Assembly: GCA_913058335.1 (NCBI GenBank)
Contig: CAJXPX010000013.1
Coordinates: 1-64,000, forward strand
DNA: 64,000 bases
Reading direction: 5' to 3'
DNA from: an uncultured Hyphomonadaceae bacterium
GTDB taxonomy: Bacteria; Pseudomonadota; Alphaproteobacteria; Caulobacterales; Maricaulaceae
The translations under genes were made by a program, and so were the position numbers. This document shows positions 49,743-60,519 of this stretch, piece after piece (within the stretch, counting starts at the first letter, position 1; each line of letters begins with the position of its first letter). Under the pieces are notes generated by a model that saw only the letters and a list, made by a program, of their open reading frames with translations, was not told the origin of the DNA and ran no database searches.

Positions 49743-51749
49743 ATGGAAGATATGCCAACCTACCGCGCAGACATTGATGTTGCGAATGATAATAGCCAAC
49801 GTAAAAAGCGGGCTGTCTGGATTGCTGTGGTCGCAGTTGTGAGCGTTATTATTGCGCTATCCTATTATCAGGCGAGACAGTATTTCCTCGAGGGTTTACC
49901 AAAACTGCCGGATAAAGCCACCATGTGGGAAATGAATCTTAAACCTAATATAACCCTTCTAGATAAGGACGGTCAGATCATCGGACACCGCGGCCCCTAT
50001 ATTGGCGAGCCTATGAAACTCGATCAAATGCCCCGCCACGTAGCCGACGCCTTTCTGGCCATTGAGGATGAGCGCTTTTATGAACACACCGGAATTGACA
50101 ATAAAGCAATTTTCCGGGCCTTGGTGACGAACACGTCCACAGGTGAAAAGTCGCAAGGGGCTTCAACCCTGACGCAGCAATTGGTCAAAAATATGGTTTT
50201 GACCCCGGAAAAAACTTATCGACGCAAAGTCCAGGAAATGCTGCTCGCCCGTGATATGGAGGCCAGACTGAGCAAGCCCGAAATTCTGGAGCTTTATTTA
50301 AACCGAATTAATCTTGGGCCTCAGGTTTTTGGTATCGAAGCTGCCTCTCAAAAATTTTTCGGGCATACAGCCAAGACACTCAGCTTGTCTGAAGGCGCAC
50401 TCCTCGCCGCACTACCCAAAGCTCCTAGCCGATATGACCCAACGAAGAATTTCGAAGGTGCCCTCACCCGATCTCATTTGGTTTTGCAGCGCATGACAGC
50501 TAATGGCTTTATTACCCCGGAACAGGAAGTCGAGGCCCGTAAATCCCCGCCGGTCATCGTCGAAGATTCGAATCCTCTCTTAGAGGCTGATATTCTTGGA
50601 TATGTGTTTGATCTGGTTACTGAGCGCGCCCATCAATTAGTAGGCGAGAAAAGGCAGGATCTAATTATCAAAACAACAATTGATACTGCCCTGCAAAAAA
50701 ACGCGGATGCGGCGATAAAGAAAACTCTAAATACTTCCGGAGAAGCCAAAAATATACAGGAAGGCGCTCTTGTCAGTCTCGACAACTATTCAGGGGCTGT
50801 GCGGGCTTTAGTCGGAGGTCGCAATTATGACGTCTCAAAATTTAACCGGGCGAGCCAAGCCGCCAGACAACCCGGCTCGGCATTCAAGAGTATTGTTTAC
50901 GCCGCGGCTATGGAAGAAGGGTTTACTCCCGGCACAATCCGTATAGATCAACCCATCGAAATTAAAGGCTGGTCGCCCGAAAACTATACCCGCCGATATC
51001 GCGGCCCCATCACGATCCGAGAAGCGCTCAAACTCTCTATTAATACCGTAGCCGCCCAAGTTGGATCTGAAATCGGCCCTTCTAAAGTGGTAAGCACAGC
51101 CAAGCGGTTTGGCATCAAGTCTGAAATGCGGCCAGAATATTCCATCGCTTTGGGTACGTCTGAGGTCAATCTTCTGGAACTCACAACAGCCTATTCTGTT
51201 TTCGCCAATGAAGGCCTGCTCAAACCTTCTTATTTCATAACTGAAATTACAGACACCGCTAAACGCCCTCTTTATACACGGCAGACAACTCAACCCAGTC
51301 GGGCCTACGCTGTGCCATATTCTCGTCAAATGACGGGGATGATGCGCGACGTTATCGACTCCGGAACGGGCTATGGCGCGCGTCTTGGCAATCGCCCCGC
51401 GGCAGGGAAGACTGGAACCTCTCAAGATTACAGAGACGCTTGGTTTGTTGGCTTTACAGCGCAATTGACGACAGGCGTCTGGATGGGAAATGATGACAAT
51501 AGTCCGACCAAACAAGTTACAGGCGGCCTCCTGCCAGTCGATGCGTGGAAGGATTATATGCTCGCGTCCCATAAGGGATGGAAGGTCCGCCCTCTAAAGG
51601 CACCGGATCCAAAAACAAATGACCCGGAAACCCGGTTTCAAATCGCCTTTTACGAATCACTTTCTCAGGCATTTCAATCCGAACGAGACATGGCCAACGG
51701 GGTCGCAGCGCCGACACCCGCAAGCCAGCTGACTTCTGCTGAGCGATAG
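49743..51749 (+). CDS. Class A penicillin-binding protein (transglycosylase/transpeptidase)
   Basis: IEDERFYEHTGID, QGASTLTQQLVKNM, QPGSAFKSIVYAAAME (SxxK), SINTVAAQ (SxN), GKTGTSQDYRDAWFVGFT (KTG). Confidence 0.95.
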   Translation: MEDMPTYRADIDVANDNSQRKKRAVWIAVVAVVSVIIALSYYQARQYFLEGLPKLPDKATMWEMNLKPNITLLDKDGQIIGHRGPYIGEPMKLDQMPRHVADAFLAIEDERFYEHTGIDNKAIFRALVTNTSTGEKSQGASTLTQQLVKNMVLTPEKTYRRKVQEMLLARDMEARLSKPEILELYLNRINLGPQVFGIEAASQKFFGHTAKTLSLSEGALLAALPKAPSRYDPTKNFEGALTRSHLVLQRMTANGFITPEQEVEARKSPPVIVEDSNPLLEADILGYVFDLVTERAHQLVGEKRQDLIIKTTIDTALQKNADAAIKKTLNTSGEAKNIQEGALVSLDNYSGAVRALVGGRNYDVSKFNRASQAARQPGSAFKSIVYAAAMEEGFTPGTIRIDQPIEIKGWSPENYTRRYRGPITIREALKLSINTVAAQVGSEIGPSKVVSTAKRFGIKSEMRPEYSIALGTSEVNLLELTTAYSVFANEGLLKPSYFITEITDTAKRPLYTRQTTQPSRAYAVPYSRQMTGMMRDVIDSGTGYGARLGNRPAAGKTGTSQDYRDAWFVGFTAQLTTGVWMGNDDNSPTKQVTGGLLPVDAWKDYMLASHKGWKVRPLKAPDPKTNDPETRFQIAFYESLSQAFQSERDMANGVAAPTPASQLTSAER

Positions 51750-51843
51750 GGTTTGACACTTCTGTCTGATAATTAATCTCCATCCTAACGGTTGAGTAAA
51801 GATTTAACTGTTATCTAGGCTTTTCAGAGCACGGAGATTAGGT

Positions 51844-52560
51844 ATGTCTAGGAACATGAGGATCAGGCAGTCTATTTTATCTTCGATTTGTTTTTTAGCG
51901 CTGAGCAATTCAGCCTTTGCGGTCGAGAGTAAATTAGGGGAATTTGATAAAGATGACGGCACTTATGCTGTTTATCCAGTTTCCACGCCCGAAGAATGTT
52001 CAGCTCTGTGCAAAGCTGATACAAAATGCCGGGGCGCTGTGACTTATCAGCCCGATGTTTCAAAGCCCGAAGCTCAATGCAGATTGAATAACGGCTTCGG
52101 AGAGCATCCGGTTTTCCCCTCTATTCCTCCTACCCCGCTCGACATAGATGTGGCCGTAGAGGATTTAAACGAATACCGTCTTGAAAATGGCCTAGGGCCG
52201 GTCAAAATAAATTATAAACTCAATCTGGCTTCAGAAGTTCACGCGAGAGATTTGGCAAAAGCCGGAATTATATCTCACACTGGAACGGATGGATCTACTC
52301 ACGGTGATCGTGTGCAGCGCCAAGGGTATTATTTTTCAATAGCAGGTGAGAACGTTGCGACAGGCCAGAAAAGTTGGGATGCCGTTTTCCAAGCGTGGAA
52401 AGACAGCCCCGGCCATAATGAAAATCTTTTAAGGGCCGATGTCGTCGATTTCGGCATTGCTCTCGTTTACGAGCCGCAGACAACCTATTCGACCTATTGG
52501 GGTATGATTGTTGCGAGCCCCTTGGACGAAACAAAATATATGTCCGCTGGCGCTCACTAA
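51844..52560 (+). CDS. Secreted protein with PAN/Apple-like N-domain and CAP/SCP domain
   Basis: CSALCKADTKCRGAVTYQPD; LNEYRLENGLGPVKINYKLNLASEVHARDLAKAGIISHTGTDGS, AGENVATGQKSWDAVFQAWKDSPGHNENLL. Confidence 0.85.
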   Translation: MSRNMRIRQSILSSICFLALSNSAFAVESKLGEFDKDDGTYAVYPVSTPEECSALCKADTKCRGAVTYQPDVSKPEAQCRLNNGFGEHPVFPSIPPTPLDIDVAVEDLNEYRLENGLGPVKINYKLNLASEVHARDLAKAGIISHTGTDGSTHGDRVQRQGYYFSIAGENVATGQKSWDAVFQAWKDSPGHNENLLRADVVDFGIALVYEPQTTYSTYWGMIVASPLDETKYMSAGAH

Positions 52561-52589
52561 GCCTTAGAAGCGGCATTAGAGGTTAACCC

Positions 52590-53726
52590 CTAATACCCAT
52601 TTTCTTTTGCGAAGTCGTTTAGGTGGTAATTTCCGTCGCCCAGTAACTCCTGCAAGACGCGGATGCGTTTGAGGAATAGGCCAATGTCATATTCATCTGT
52701 CATTCCAACGCCGCCAAACATCTGAATGCCTTCGAGAGCGGCGAGTTTGGCGACCTCACCAAGTTTTGCCTTAGCCATTCCGGCAAATTTTACGGCGTTT
52801 TCATCGGCATCATCTATTGCTGAGAGAGCCGCGAAAACTGCCGAGCGGCAAAGCTCCAATTCAGTGTAGAGGTGTGACGCCCGATGCTGGAGCGCTTGAA
52901 ATTCACCAATAATTTTGCCGAACTGTTTGCGTTCTTTGATGTAAGTGACAGTCTCTTCGAAAGCTTGCGATCCGGCGCCGAGAAGTTCAGCCGATAAAAC
53001 AGCGCGGCCCGCGCCTAAAACTTTATCCAAAATATCTGCGCCCTCTCCTTCTGTGCCTAATAGAGCGTCGGCTGTCACCTCAACCCCGTTCAGCTCCAAC
53101 CGCCCGGCATTATGGCTATCGACCATAATGGTGCGCTCGACGTTCAAATTCTCAACGGACTTTTCGACGAGGAAAAGGCTCAGGCCGTCCCGGTCACCGG
53201 GCTGTCCGTCGGTGCGCGCCACAACAATATGAGCGTCAGCGACATGAGCATCAAGCACCATGGCTTTACGCCCCGTAATCTTGAACCCGTTACCAGATCG
53301 TTCAGCGCGCGTTTCGGTGCCGAGAGGGTTATGTTTGACCCCCTCATCAATAGCAAAGGACACAATGGCTTCACCGCCTGCGATTTTTTCCAGCCAGGTC
53401 CTGGCCAATTCGCTTTCACTGTTCTTCAAGGCGGTTGCAGAAAGAACTGAGGTTGAGAAGAAAGGGGTCGCGCTTAGATTGCGGCCTATTTGTTCGGCCA
53501 GTAAACCCGCTGCCATAACGCCCATATCGACGCCGCCCTGATCTTCTGGGACCAAAACGCCTGCAAATCCCATTTCAGCCATTTCGGCCCAAAGGGTTTC
53601 GGAATAGCCTTTTTCGTCCCGACTATCGCGAAGCTTGCGAAGGTCTGCCACTGGAGCTTTCTTCTTGAAAAAACCTTCAGCGGTTTCACTGAGCATTTTT
53701 TCGTCTTCGTTTAATATGAGTGCCAT
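52590..53726 (-). CDS. Acyl-CoA dehydrogenase family protein
   Basis: ERKQFGKIIGEFQALQHRASHLYTELELCRSA, GIQMFGGVGMTDEYDIGLFLKR. Confidence 0.93.
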   Translation of the reverse strand: MALILNEDEKMLSETAEGFFKKKAPVADLRKLRDSRDEKGYSETLWAEMAEMGFAGVLVPEDQGGVDMGVMAAGLLAEQIGRNLSATPFFSTSVLSATALKNSESELARTWLEKIAGGEAIVSFAIDEGVKHNPLGTETRAERSGNGFKITGRKAMVLDAHVADAHIVVARTDGQPGDRDGLSLFLVEKSVENLNVERTIMVDSHNAGRLELNGVEVTADALLGTEGEGADILDKVLGAGRAVLSAELLGAGSQAFEETVTYIKERKQFGKIIGEFQALQHRASHLYTELELCRSAVFAALSAIDDADENAVKFAGMAKAKLGEVAKLAALEGIQMFGGVGMTDEYDIGLFLKRIRVLQELLGDGNYHLNDFAKENGY

Positions 53727-53729
53727 AAT

Positions 53730-54908
53730 TTACGCGCCCGGGAGTTGGAGGATATGTTTGGAGATGATGTTTAGCTGGACCTCTGAGGTGCCGCCTTCAA
53801 TGGAATTGGCTTTGGTTCGAAGCCAGTCGCGGGCCAGCTTGCCCTCACTCGACCGCTCACCTTCCCATTCCAGACCGTCATGTCCTGCAGCGTCCATCAT
53901 TAATTCATGGCGGCGTTTATTTAGCTCCGTACCATAATATTTAAGCATGGAACTGTCGGCTCCCAAAGACGCGCCCGCTTTGGCTTCGGCTAATTTACGC
54001 TGCATGGTTAGCCTGAAAGCCCATTCGTCAATTTCAGCTTCGGCCACTTTTGCGCGTAACATAGGGTCAGATAACTTCCCGCTCTCCAGCCCGATTGATG
54101 CCGCCGCAATTTCATGAAGCGGTCGGGTGAGGCCTTCACCGGACCCGCCAATCATTTCGCGTTCATGGGTCAAGAGGTATTTTGCAATGGACCAACCTTT
54201 ACCAACTTCGCCAACCAGTTGATCTTTTGGCACTTTAACATCCTCAAAGAATGTTTCACAAAAAGCCGACTTACCGGAAATAAGAGAAATGGGCCGCGCC
54301 TCGACGCCCTCGCTTTCCATATCAAACAGAAGGAAGGAAATGCCGTCATGTTTCCGGCCTGAATTATCTGTTCGTACAAGACAAAATATCCAGTCGGCCT
54401 TATCAGCGTAGGACGTCCAGACTTTCTGGCCATTGACCAAATAATGGTCGCCTTTGTCTTCGGCCTTTGTCGCTAGGGAGGCTAAGTCCGACCCCGCATT
54501 TGGTTCGGAATAGCCTTGGCACCAGCGAATTTCGCCGCGAGCAATTTTTGGGAGATGTTCTTTCTTTTGGGCGTCATTACCAAACTTCAAAAGCGCGGGA
54601 CCAAGCATCCAAATGCCGAAACTCGATAGCGGTGTGCGAGCTTTTATGCGCGCCATTTCCTTTAGTAAAATGGCTTCCTCGGCCCGGCTCAGATCTGCTC
54701 CGCCATATTGTTTTGGCCAAGTCGGAACCGTCCAGCCCTTTTCAGCCATACGTTCCAACCAAACTTTCTGAGCCTCACTTGCAAAGGTCCAATTCCGGCC
54801 GCCCCAGCAGGCGTCTTCTTCGGACTTCATGGGTTTCCGCATTTCGGGAGGACAATTCTCTTCGAGCCAAGCCCGGGTTTCGAGTTTAAAAGTTTCCAGA
54901 TCAGACAT
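53730..54908 (-). CDS. Acyl-CoA dehydrogenase family protein
   Basis: RWCQGYSEPNAGSDLASLATKAEDKGDHYLVNGQKVWTSYADKADWIFCLVRT; IEGGTSEVQLNIISKHILQLPG. Confidence 0.94.
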   Translation of the reverse strand: MSDLETFKLETRAWLEENCPPEMRKPMKSEEDACWGGRNWTFASEAQKVWLERMAEKGWTVPTWPKQYGGADLSRAEEAILLKEMARIKARTPLSSFGIWMLGPALLKFGNDAQKKEHLPKIARGEIRWCQGYSEPNAGSDLASLATKAEDKGDHYLVNGQKVWTSYADKADWIFCLVRTDNSGRKHDGISFLLFDMESEGVEARPISLISGKSAFCETFFEDVKVPKDQLVGEVGKGWSIAKYLLTHEREMIGGSGEGLTRPLHEIAAASIGLESGKLSDPMLRAKVAEAEIDEWAFRLTMQRKLAEAKAGASLGADSSMLKYYGTELNKRRHELMMDAAGHDGLEWEGERSSEGKLARDWLRTKANSIEGGTSEVQLNIISKHILQLPGA

Positions 54909-55075
54909 AATCTTCCCCTATTTTGTTTAGCCCGGATTCGAGGTGCAAGCCTCCTACCGTTTTGTTGAACTATTTTTAGAGGGCCAAATCGGGCTTGACC
55001 ACCAACCGAAATTGCATAATCAGCCTGAACTCCCTGTATGGGAGTTATACTCCAAGGTCTTCCGCGGGCTGAGGC

Positions 55076-56731
55076 TTAGACATTAAATCCTGCAAGTCTC
55101 CAGCCTTTAAAAACAAGTTCGCGTAAAGTATCATTGGGCTGCCAGATCAAGAAGATTTCCAATAAGTCATTATCATAATTCGTATTCTTATCGCGGGCTT
55201 CGCGTAGGAAATCAGTGGCACCTGCAATGTCACCAAGAAGTCCCAGTATCGAAACCCACATAATCTGCGACCCGACTGGACTGTCGAGAGAGACCTCTAA
55301 AAGAATATCACGAACTTCTTGAAACCGTTCAGCTTGAAAAGCGATAACCAGACCACTCGTATAGAACCACGCAGGAGGTCTGTCTAAGAGTTGCATCGCC
55401 GCCTTCTGGTATGACAAGGCTCGAGCGGAATTACCCTGAAAGGCGTTGGTGAGCGCATAATAAGATAACATTGAATAATCATTGGGGTTCAGAGCCAGAG
55501 ATCTTTGAGCCATTTTTTCAGAAATTTCCAGATTGCCTCTGTGATAATGAGCTTGAAAGAGCGCCATAAAGGCGAGAGCATTATCAGGATCAATGGCAGC
55601 GGCTTTGTTACCATACTCAATTGCGGCGTCTAATCGCTCATTTCCAGGCACTCTTGGCAAGGATAATGTGCAAAGAAAGATGTTGAGCTGTGATCTAATC
55701 GCCCAGGCAGATGAGAAATCATCTTGTGTTTCACTGAGCGTTTCAAACTCTTTCAAAAGTTCTCTTACGCCACTCTTAGAGGGAGAAAGTTTCAGCTCGT
55801 AAAATCTCAATATCGCTTCATAAGAATGCAGGTTGTCCCGCCGTCCCGAGTTATCTCGGCGATTGAAACGATTGACCACACCAAATGGGGCCGCAACTTT
55901 TGCAGCGGTATGAGAGGCAATTTCTTCCTGAATATCAAAAATATCCTTTGCTGAATATTTCTTATCAAAAATTCTCGAAAATACATGTTCGCCTGTTTCA
56001 GTGGACAATAAATCGACGGAGACACGAAGGACGTCTCCTGACCTCCGTACGGTTCCGTTCAGAATAAATTGTACATCATAGTCTTTGGCGAATTTCTTAA
56101 GGTCAACATTCTCGCCGGAATGCTCCACTGTAGGCATTCTCGCAACAATTCTGAGATAGCGAAATTGCACTAAAGCATTCACGATCTCAGCGGTTAAACC
56201 TTTAGCAAAATAGTTTGATTGGTCTGGGCCATTCAAATCATTAAAAGTAAAAACCGCGATACCGGGGCGGGAGCCAAAATCAGTCATTTCGCTTGTATCA
56301 TTCAACGCAACTTGGCTATCCGGGATTGCCAGAGGAAAGTCTTGAAGGGCCTCCCTCCGCATTTCAAAGACCGGAGAATATTGTCCTTTAGGGATTATGA
56401 TACGAACAGGATCTTTTAGTCCATTGGAGCCATAGTAAAGCTCAAGGCGGCGCCTTAATTGCCCAGCTTGTACACGTACAATAGTATCGGCTTGCGGGTC
56501 GAAATCGTCGGGTTTATCAAAAACTTCCAACCCAATAGTGTATCCCTTGAGGAGGTCAGAATTTCCGTTGAGAGTCTCGTGGACAACATAGCTTAAAAAC
56601 CGCTTCATCCGCGTTGTGTCGCGAAAAAGTTTATCCTTCCGGATACGTTCGAGTTGTTCAAGGACAGCCTGTTTTATTTCAGGGTCGATCCCTTGAGGCT
56701 TTTCGAATAATGCCAATGCGGCTGAAGCCAT
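55076..56731 (-). CDS. TolB/FlgO-like N-domain + TPR signalling protein
   Basis: MKRFLSYVVHETLNGNSDLLKGYTIGLEVFDKPDDFDPQADTIVRVQAGQLRRRLELYY; IAVFTFNDLNGPDQSNYFAKGLTAEIVNALVQF; TPR-like repeats; start chosen at MASAALALF. Confidence 0.78.
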   Translation of the reverse strand: MASAALALFEKPQGIDPEIKQAVLEQLERIRKDKLFRDTTRMKRFLSYVVHETLNGNSDLLKGYTIGLEVFDKPDDFDPQADTIVRVQAGQLRRRLELYYGSNGLKDPVRIIIPKGQYSPVFEMRREALQDFPLAIPDSQVALNDTSEMTDFGSRPGIAVFTFNDLNGPDQSNYFAKGLTAEIVNALVQFRYLRIVARMPTVEHSGENVDLKKFAKDYDVQFILNGTVRRSGDVLRVSVDLLSTETGEHVFSRIFDKKYSAKDIFDIQEEIASHTAAKVAAPFGVVNRFNRRDNSGRRDNLHSYEAILRFYELKLSPSKSGVRELLKEFETLSETQDDFSSAWAIRSQLNIFLCTLSLPRVPGNERLDAAIEYGNKAAAIDPDNALAFMALFQAHYHRGNLEISEKMAQRSLALNPNDYSMLSYYALTNAFQGNSARALSYQKAAMQLLDRPPAWFYTSGLVIAFQAERFQEVRDILLEVSLDSPVGSQIMWVSILGLLGDIAGATDFLREARDKNTNYDNDLLEIFLIWQPNDTLRELVFKGWRLAGFNV

Positions 56732-56953
56732 ATTTATCCTAACTATATCTTTAATTTGTATTGGAAAAAGAGCTTTGGCGCAACTCACCTTCTTGTTCAC
56801 TCTGGAAAGAAGAATATAACTTACGTCAATAGGCGAAGGCGATCCTGTTTTCTCCTGTCGTTTCCGTATTGCGTAGCGTTTGACATGATACTTGATAAAG
56901 AAAGAGCAGTCCGAAATATTGATTATTTTGGTCTGGCGGCATAGAGCGCGCTC

Positions 56954-57871
56954 ATGACCTACCGCATTGCCGCGTTATATCACTTTACCGCTTTGCCGGA
57001 TTATGTAGCCCTTCAGCCATCCCTGCAGAAGATGTGTGAGCTTCTGGATATTAAAGGCACTATTCTTTTGGCTCAGGAAGGGATTAACGGAACGGTTTCG
57101 GGTTCAGAAGAAGCGATTGAAAATTTGTTATCTTACTTGAGAGCGGATCCGCGTTTGAGAGAATTGGACGCCAAGTTCTCCGAAGCGGATAGCTCTCCCT
57201 TCTACCGCATGAAAGTCCGGCTAAAAAAAGAGATTGTCACTATGGGGGTGGAAAATATTGACCCCAATAAAGTGGTCGGAACTTACGTAAAACCCTCTGA
57301 CTGGAATGATTTGATCTCGGACCCCGACACCATACTTATTGATACACGCAATGACTATGAAGTAGAAATTGGCACATTTGAAGGGGCCATAAATCCCAAT
57401 ACCAAAACCTTTCGCGAATTTCCGGAATGGGTTGAAAAGAACCGAGATAATCTGACGAAGCCTAAAGTCGCTATGTTCTGCACGGGCGGTATTCGTTGTG
57501 AGAAAGCCAGCGCCTTCATGAAACAAAACGGCTTTGAAGATGTATATCATTTAAAAGGCGGGATTTTAAAATACCTTGAAACACAACCCGAAGACAAAAG
57601 TCTCTGGAACGGTGAGTGTTTCGTGTTTGATCAACGTGTGGCCGTAAAGCACAATTTAGAACAAGGTCAGTATGACCAATGCTATGCCTGTCGCCACCCG
57701 ATCACAGAGAATGATAAAGCCTCTCCACTTTATGTGAAAGGCGTTGCCTGTCCTCGCTGCCACGCCGATATGAGCGAAGACCAAAAAGCTCGGTTCGCTG
57801 AGCGGCAGAAACAGATAGACCTCGCCAAGCAGCGCGGGGAAACACATATAGGGCGTATATCAAAGACTTAG
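56954..57871 (+). CDS. trhO: tRNA uridine(34) hydroxylase (rhodanese-like, YceA/TrhO)
   Basis: [53 protein letters not shown]. Confidence 0.95.
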   Translation: MTYRIAALYHFTALPDYVALQPSLQKMCELLDIKGTILLAQEGINGTVSGSEEAIENLLSYLRADPRLRELDAKFSEADSSPFYRMKVRLKKEIVTMGVENIDPNKVVGTYVKPSDWNDLISDPDTILIDTRNDYEVEIGTFEGAINPNTKTFREFPEWVEKNRDNLTKPKVAMFCTGGIRCEKASAFMKQNGFEDVYHLKGGILKYLETQPEDKSLWNGECFVFDQRVAVKHNLEQGQYDQCYACRHPITENDKASPLYVKGVACPRCHADMSEDQKARFAERQKQIDLAKQRGETHIGRISKT

Positions 57872-57899
57872 TTTACATATCAGGAGAGAGCTGAACTCT

Positions 57900-58553
57900 A
57901 TGACTGACAATGCCATTCTATATTCTTTTCGTCGTTGTCCGTATGCGATGCGGGCAAGACTTGCCTTAACAATTTCCGAGATGAGTTATGAGCACAGGGA
58001 AGTTTCTTTGAGAAACAAACCCGAGGCTATGCTCGAAGCCTCCCCTAAAGGCACAGTCCCTGTTTATGTTATGCCTTCCGGAGAGGTGATTGATGAGAGC
58101 TTGGCCATTATGCGCTATGCTCTTAGCAAAAATGACCCTCAGAATTGGTTGTTTGATACAACCGACAGAACATCTGAATTTGTTCGCCTAATGGATGAAG
58201 ACTTCAAGCCCCATCTGGATCAGTATAAATATGCCAGCCGTTATGATGACGATGCAAAACGCGGGGATGTCAATCTGGATCATCGCGCTGCGGCTGTTGC
58301 CCTTCTTCAAAAATGGGAGGCAGCCCTCTCGGAAAGTGACTATTTACTTCGAGACACGCCGAGTTTTGCCGATATTGCGACATTCCCTTTTATCCGCCAA
58401 TTCGCCGCAACAGAGAAAGAATGGTGGGCCACGAAACCACTTCCAAAAGTCGCAGATTGGCTGGATAGCTGTTTGAAATCCGATTTATTCAAAAGAATCA
58501 TGAAGAAACGACCGCTATGGGAGCCGCCAGTTCAGGAGTTTGCTTCTTCTTAG
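57900..58553 (+). CDS. Glutathione S-transferase family protein
   Basis: LYSFRRCPYAMRARLALTISEMSYEHREVSLRNKPEAMLEASPKGTVPV. Confidence 0.9.
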   Translation: MTDNAILYSFRRCPYAMRARLALTISEMSYEHREVSLRNKPEAMLEASPKGTVPVYVMPSGEVIDESLAIMRYALSKNDPQNWLFDTTDRTSEFVRLMDEDFKPHLDQYKYASRYDDDAKRGDVNLDHRAAAVALLQKWEAALSESDYLLRDTPSFADIATFPFIRQFAATEKEWWATKPLPKVADWLDSCLKSDLFKRIMKKRPLWEPPVQEFASS

Positions 58554-58668
58554 CTCACTTACCCACGACTTAAATTAGTTATCAACACGCTGTCAGGCAC
58601 AACATCTTGTGAGAATCAATGAAACTCCTAGTTTCTAATTGCAGATTCGAAACAAGGCTTATCTATTT

Positions 58669-59202
58669 ATGTCATTCGCTGATCACCATTGCCTTCGGCC
58701 CAATCCCTCACTTGCGGGCTCTGCCGCTCTGCGTGGTAACCCGACCGAGGTCTTTGAGAGGCTCGCTCTGGCCGAAGGCTATGATATGGAGCGGATTGAA
58801 CTAAACGAAATTGAGCTTTCTGTCCCCGGACTGTGGTGCGATCATAATATTAGCCTGATATGGAACCCCGGAACGGAACAGGTTCAGTGTTTTTTGATGT
58901 TTGAGGGTAAGACGCCGGGAGGTCGCTCTGACGATATTTGCCGTCTCATGTCCCTGATAAATGAGAATCTTTCCACAGGTCATTTTGACTTTTCTACGCG
59001 CGATCAAGCCTTGGTTTACCGTGACACTCTCACCCTGAAAGGCGGCGCCACTCTTCGAACAGAACAGGCTATGGATATAATTGCCTCTGCCTTGGACGCG
59101 GCGGAACGGGGCTATCCCGCTTGCCAATATGTTATTTGGGCAGGCAAATCACCAGAAGATGCCCTAACATCCGCTCTTGTCGATTTAGCCTCTTTTCCCT
59201 AA
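58669..59202 (+). CDS. YbjN-domain protein
   Basis: LWCDHNISLIWNPGTEQVQCFLMFEGKTPGGRSDDICRLMSLINENLSTGHFDFSTRDQALVYRDTL. Confidence 0.8.
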   Translation: MSFADHHCLRPNPSLAGSAALRGNPTEVFERLALAEGYDMERIELNEIELSVPGLWCDHNISLIWNPGTEQVQCFLMFEGKTPGGRSDDICRLMSLINENLSTGHFDFSTRDQALVYRDTLTLKGGATLRTEQAMDIIASALDAAERGYPACQYVIWAGKSPEDALTSALVDLASFP

Positions 59203-59211
59203 TTTTAAGCA

Positions 59212-60519
59212 TTATTGCGGCAGCGAAATTGTCGCGCGCAATCCTCCCAAAGGGCTATCTTCCAATATTAGACTCCCGCCATGTAATTGGGCGATATCTC
59301 TTGCTATCGACAACCCTAAGCCCACACCTTCAATATTTTGGGTTCGGGCCTCATCCAAACGGCTAAAAGCTCGAAAGGCTTGTTTGCGTTTTTCGGGAGG
59401 AATCCCCGGCCCCGAATCATCGACGTAAAACTCAATACGATCGGGCGAAGACTTGACAGACACACGACATCCCTCCGCGTATTTTGTACTATTGGAAATG
59501 AGGTTGGTGAGCGCCCGAGACAAGGCAATCGGGCGTAATGTCGCCATGAGGTCAGGGGCAATGGACTCTATATCCAGCTTAGCTGATTGTCCTTGAACAA
59601 CGGCTTTCAAATAATCCTTTATATTGACGGGTTCAGGCATCTCACTACCCTGACCTCTCGCGAAATCGAGATAACCGTTCAGCATTGTCTCCATTTCCAA
59701 GATATCCTGCCGGGCGGCCCGCGTTTCTTCTGTGTTTTCTTGCAGGGCGAGCTGAAGTTTAAGCCGCGTTAGCGGTGTGCGAAGGTCATGACTTACTCCG
59801 GCCAGCATCATAGTGCGCTGCTCCAAATGCCGCTGAATTCGACTCCGCATTTTTAAAAATGATTGTCCCGCTCTGCGAACTTCTGAAGCGCCGGAAGGTT
59901 TATAATTGCCCAAATCCTGCCCCTTACCGTAAGCATCCGCCGCATCAGCCAATAATGTGATCGGCTTGGCCTGATTTCGAATAAAAATAATGGACACTAA
60001 TGTTAAAAGTACAGTCGCTGTAATAAGCCAGAAAATAAAGACAAAGCCAGTCGGTGCAAACACTCTCTCCCGCGCTGCAATAAACCGAAGATACCCCCCT
60101 TCAACCTGTACCCGGACATCGATATGATTAGGATAACGCGTTGTATCGAACCAGAACGGGTCGTCCAGATTTTCATTCAAAGCCCGACGCAAGGTTTTAT
60201 CCAGATTTGAAAAAAACATTTGCCGCCTCTGTGCGACTGGCAAAGCATCACCTTCTCGGAAGACGACAGAGAGCTGCATTCCCGGACTGAAAAGCGCGTC
60301 TAGATCCTCGGCGCGGACCACGGTCGGATCTTGTTTAAACAAAGTCGTTGCCACGGCGATATCAGCCGCCACACTATCGGAAAGATTTGCGGTAACGCGG
60401 TCCCAATGAGCATTGAAAAAGAAATAGGCGACGGCAATTTGCATCACCGCAATGGGCAAGATGATAATAAGAAGCGCCCGGCCAAACAGACTCTTGGGCA
60501 AATACCGTTTTAAAATCAT
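59212..60519 (-). CDS. EnvZ-like sensor histidine kinase
   Basis: LAGVSHDLRTPLTRLKLQLAL H-box; FYVDDSGPGIPPEKRKQAFRAFSR, GVGLGLSIARDIAQLHGG. Confidence 0.94.
   Translation of the reverse strand: MILKRYLPKSLFGRALLIIILPIAVMQIAVAYFFFNAHWDRVTANLSDSVAADIAVATTLFKQDPTVVRAEDLDALFSPGMQLSVVFREGDALPVAQRRQMFFSNLDKTLRRALNENLDDPFWFDTTRYPNHIDVRVQVEGGYLRFIAARERVFAPTGFVFIFWLITATVLLTLVSIIFIRNQAKPITLLADAADAYGKGQDLGNYKPSGASEVRRAGQSFLKMRSRIQRHLEQRTMMLAGVSHDLRTPLTRLKLQLALQENTEETRAARQDILEMETMLNGYLDFARGQGSEMPEPVNIKDYLKAVVQGQSAKLDIESIAPDLMATLRPIALSRALTNLISNSTKYAEGCRVSVKSSPDRIEFYVDDSGPGIPPEKRKQAFRAFSRLDEARTQNIEGVGLGLSIARDIAQLHGGSLILEDSPLGGLRATISLPQ

Noticed and set aside
50835-51572. 245-aa minus-strand ORF opposite the PBP gene
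   Set aside because: Long but fully antisense to conserved PBP motifs; no start-site or domain evidence.
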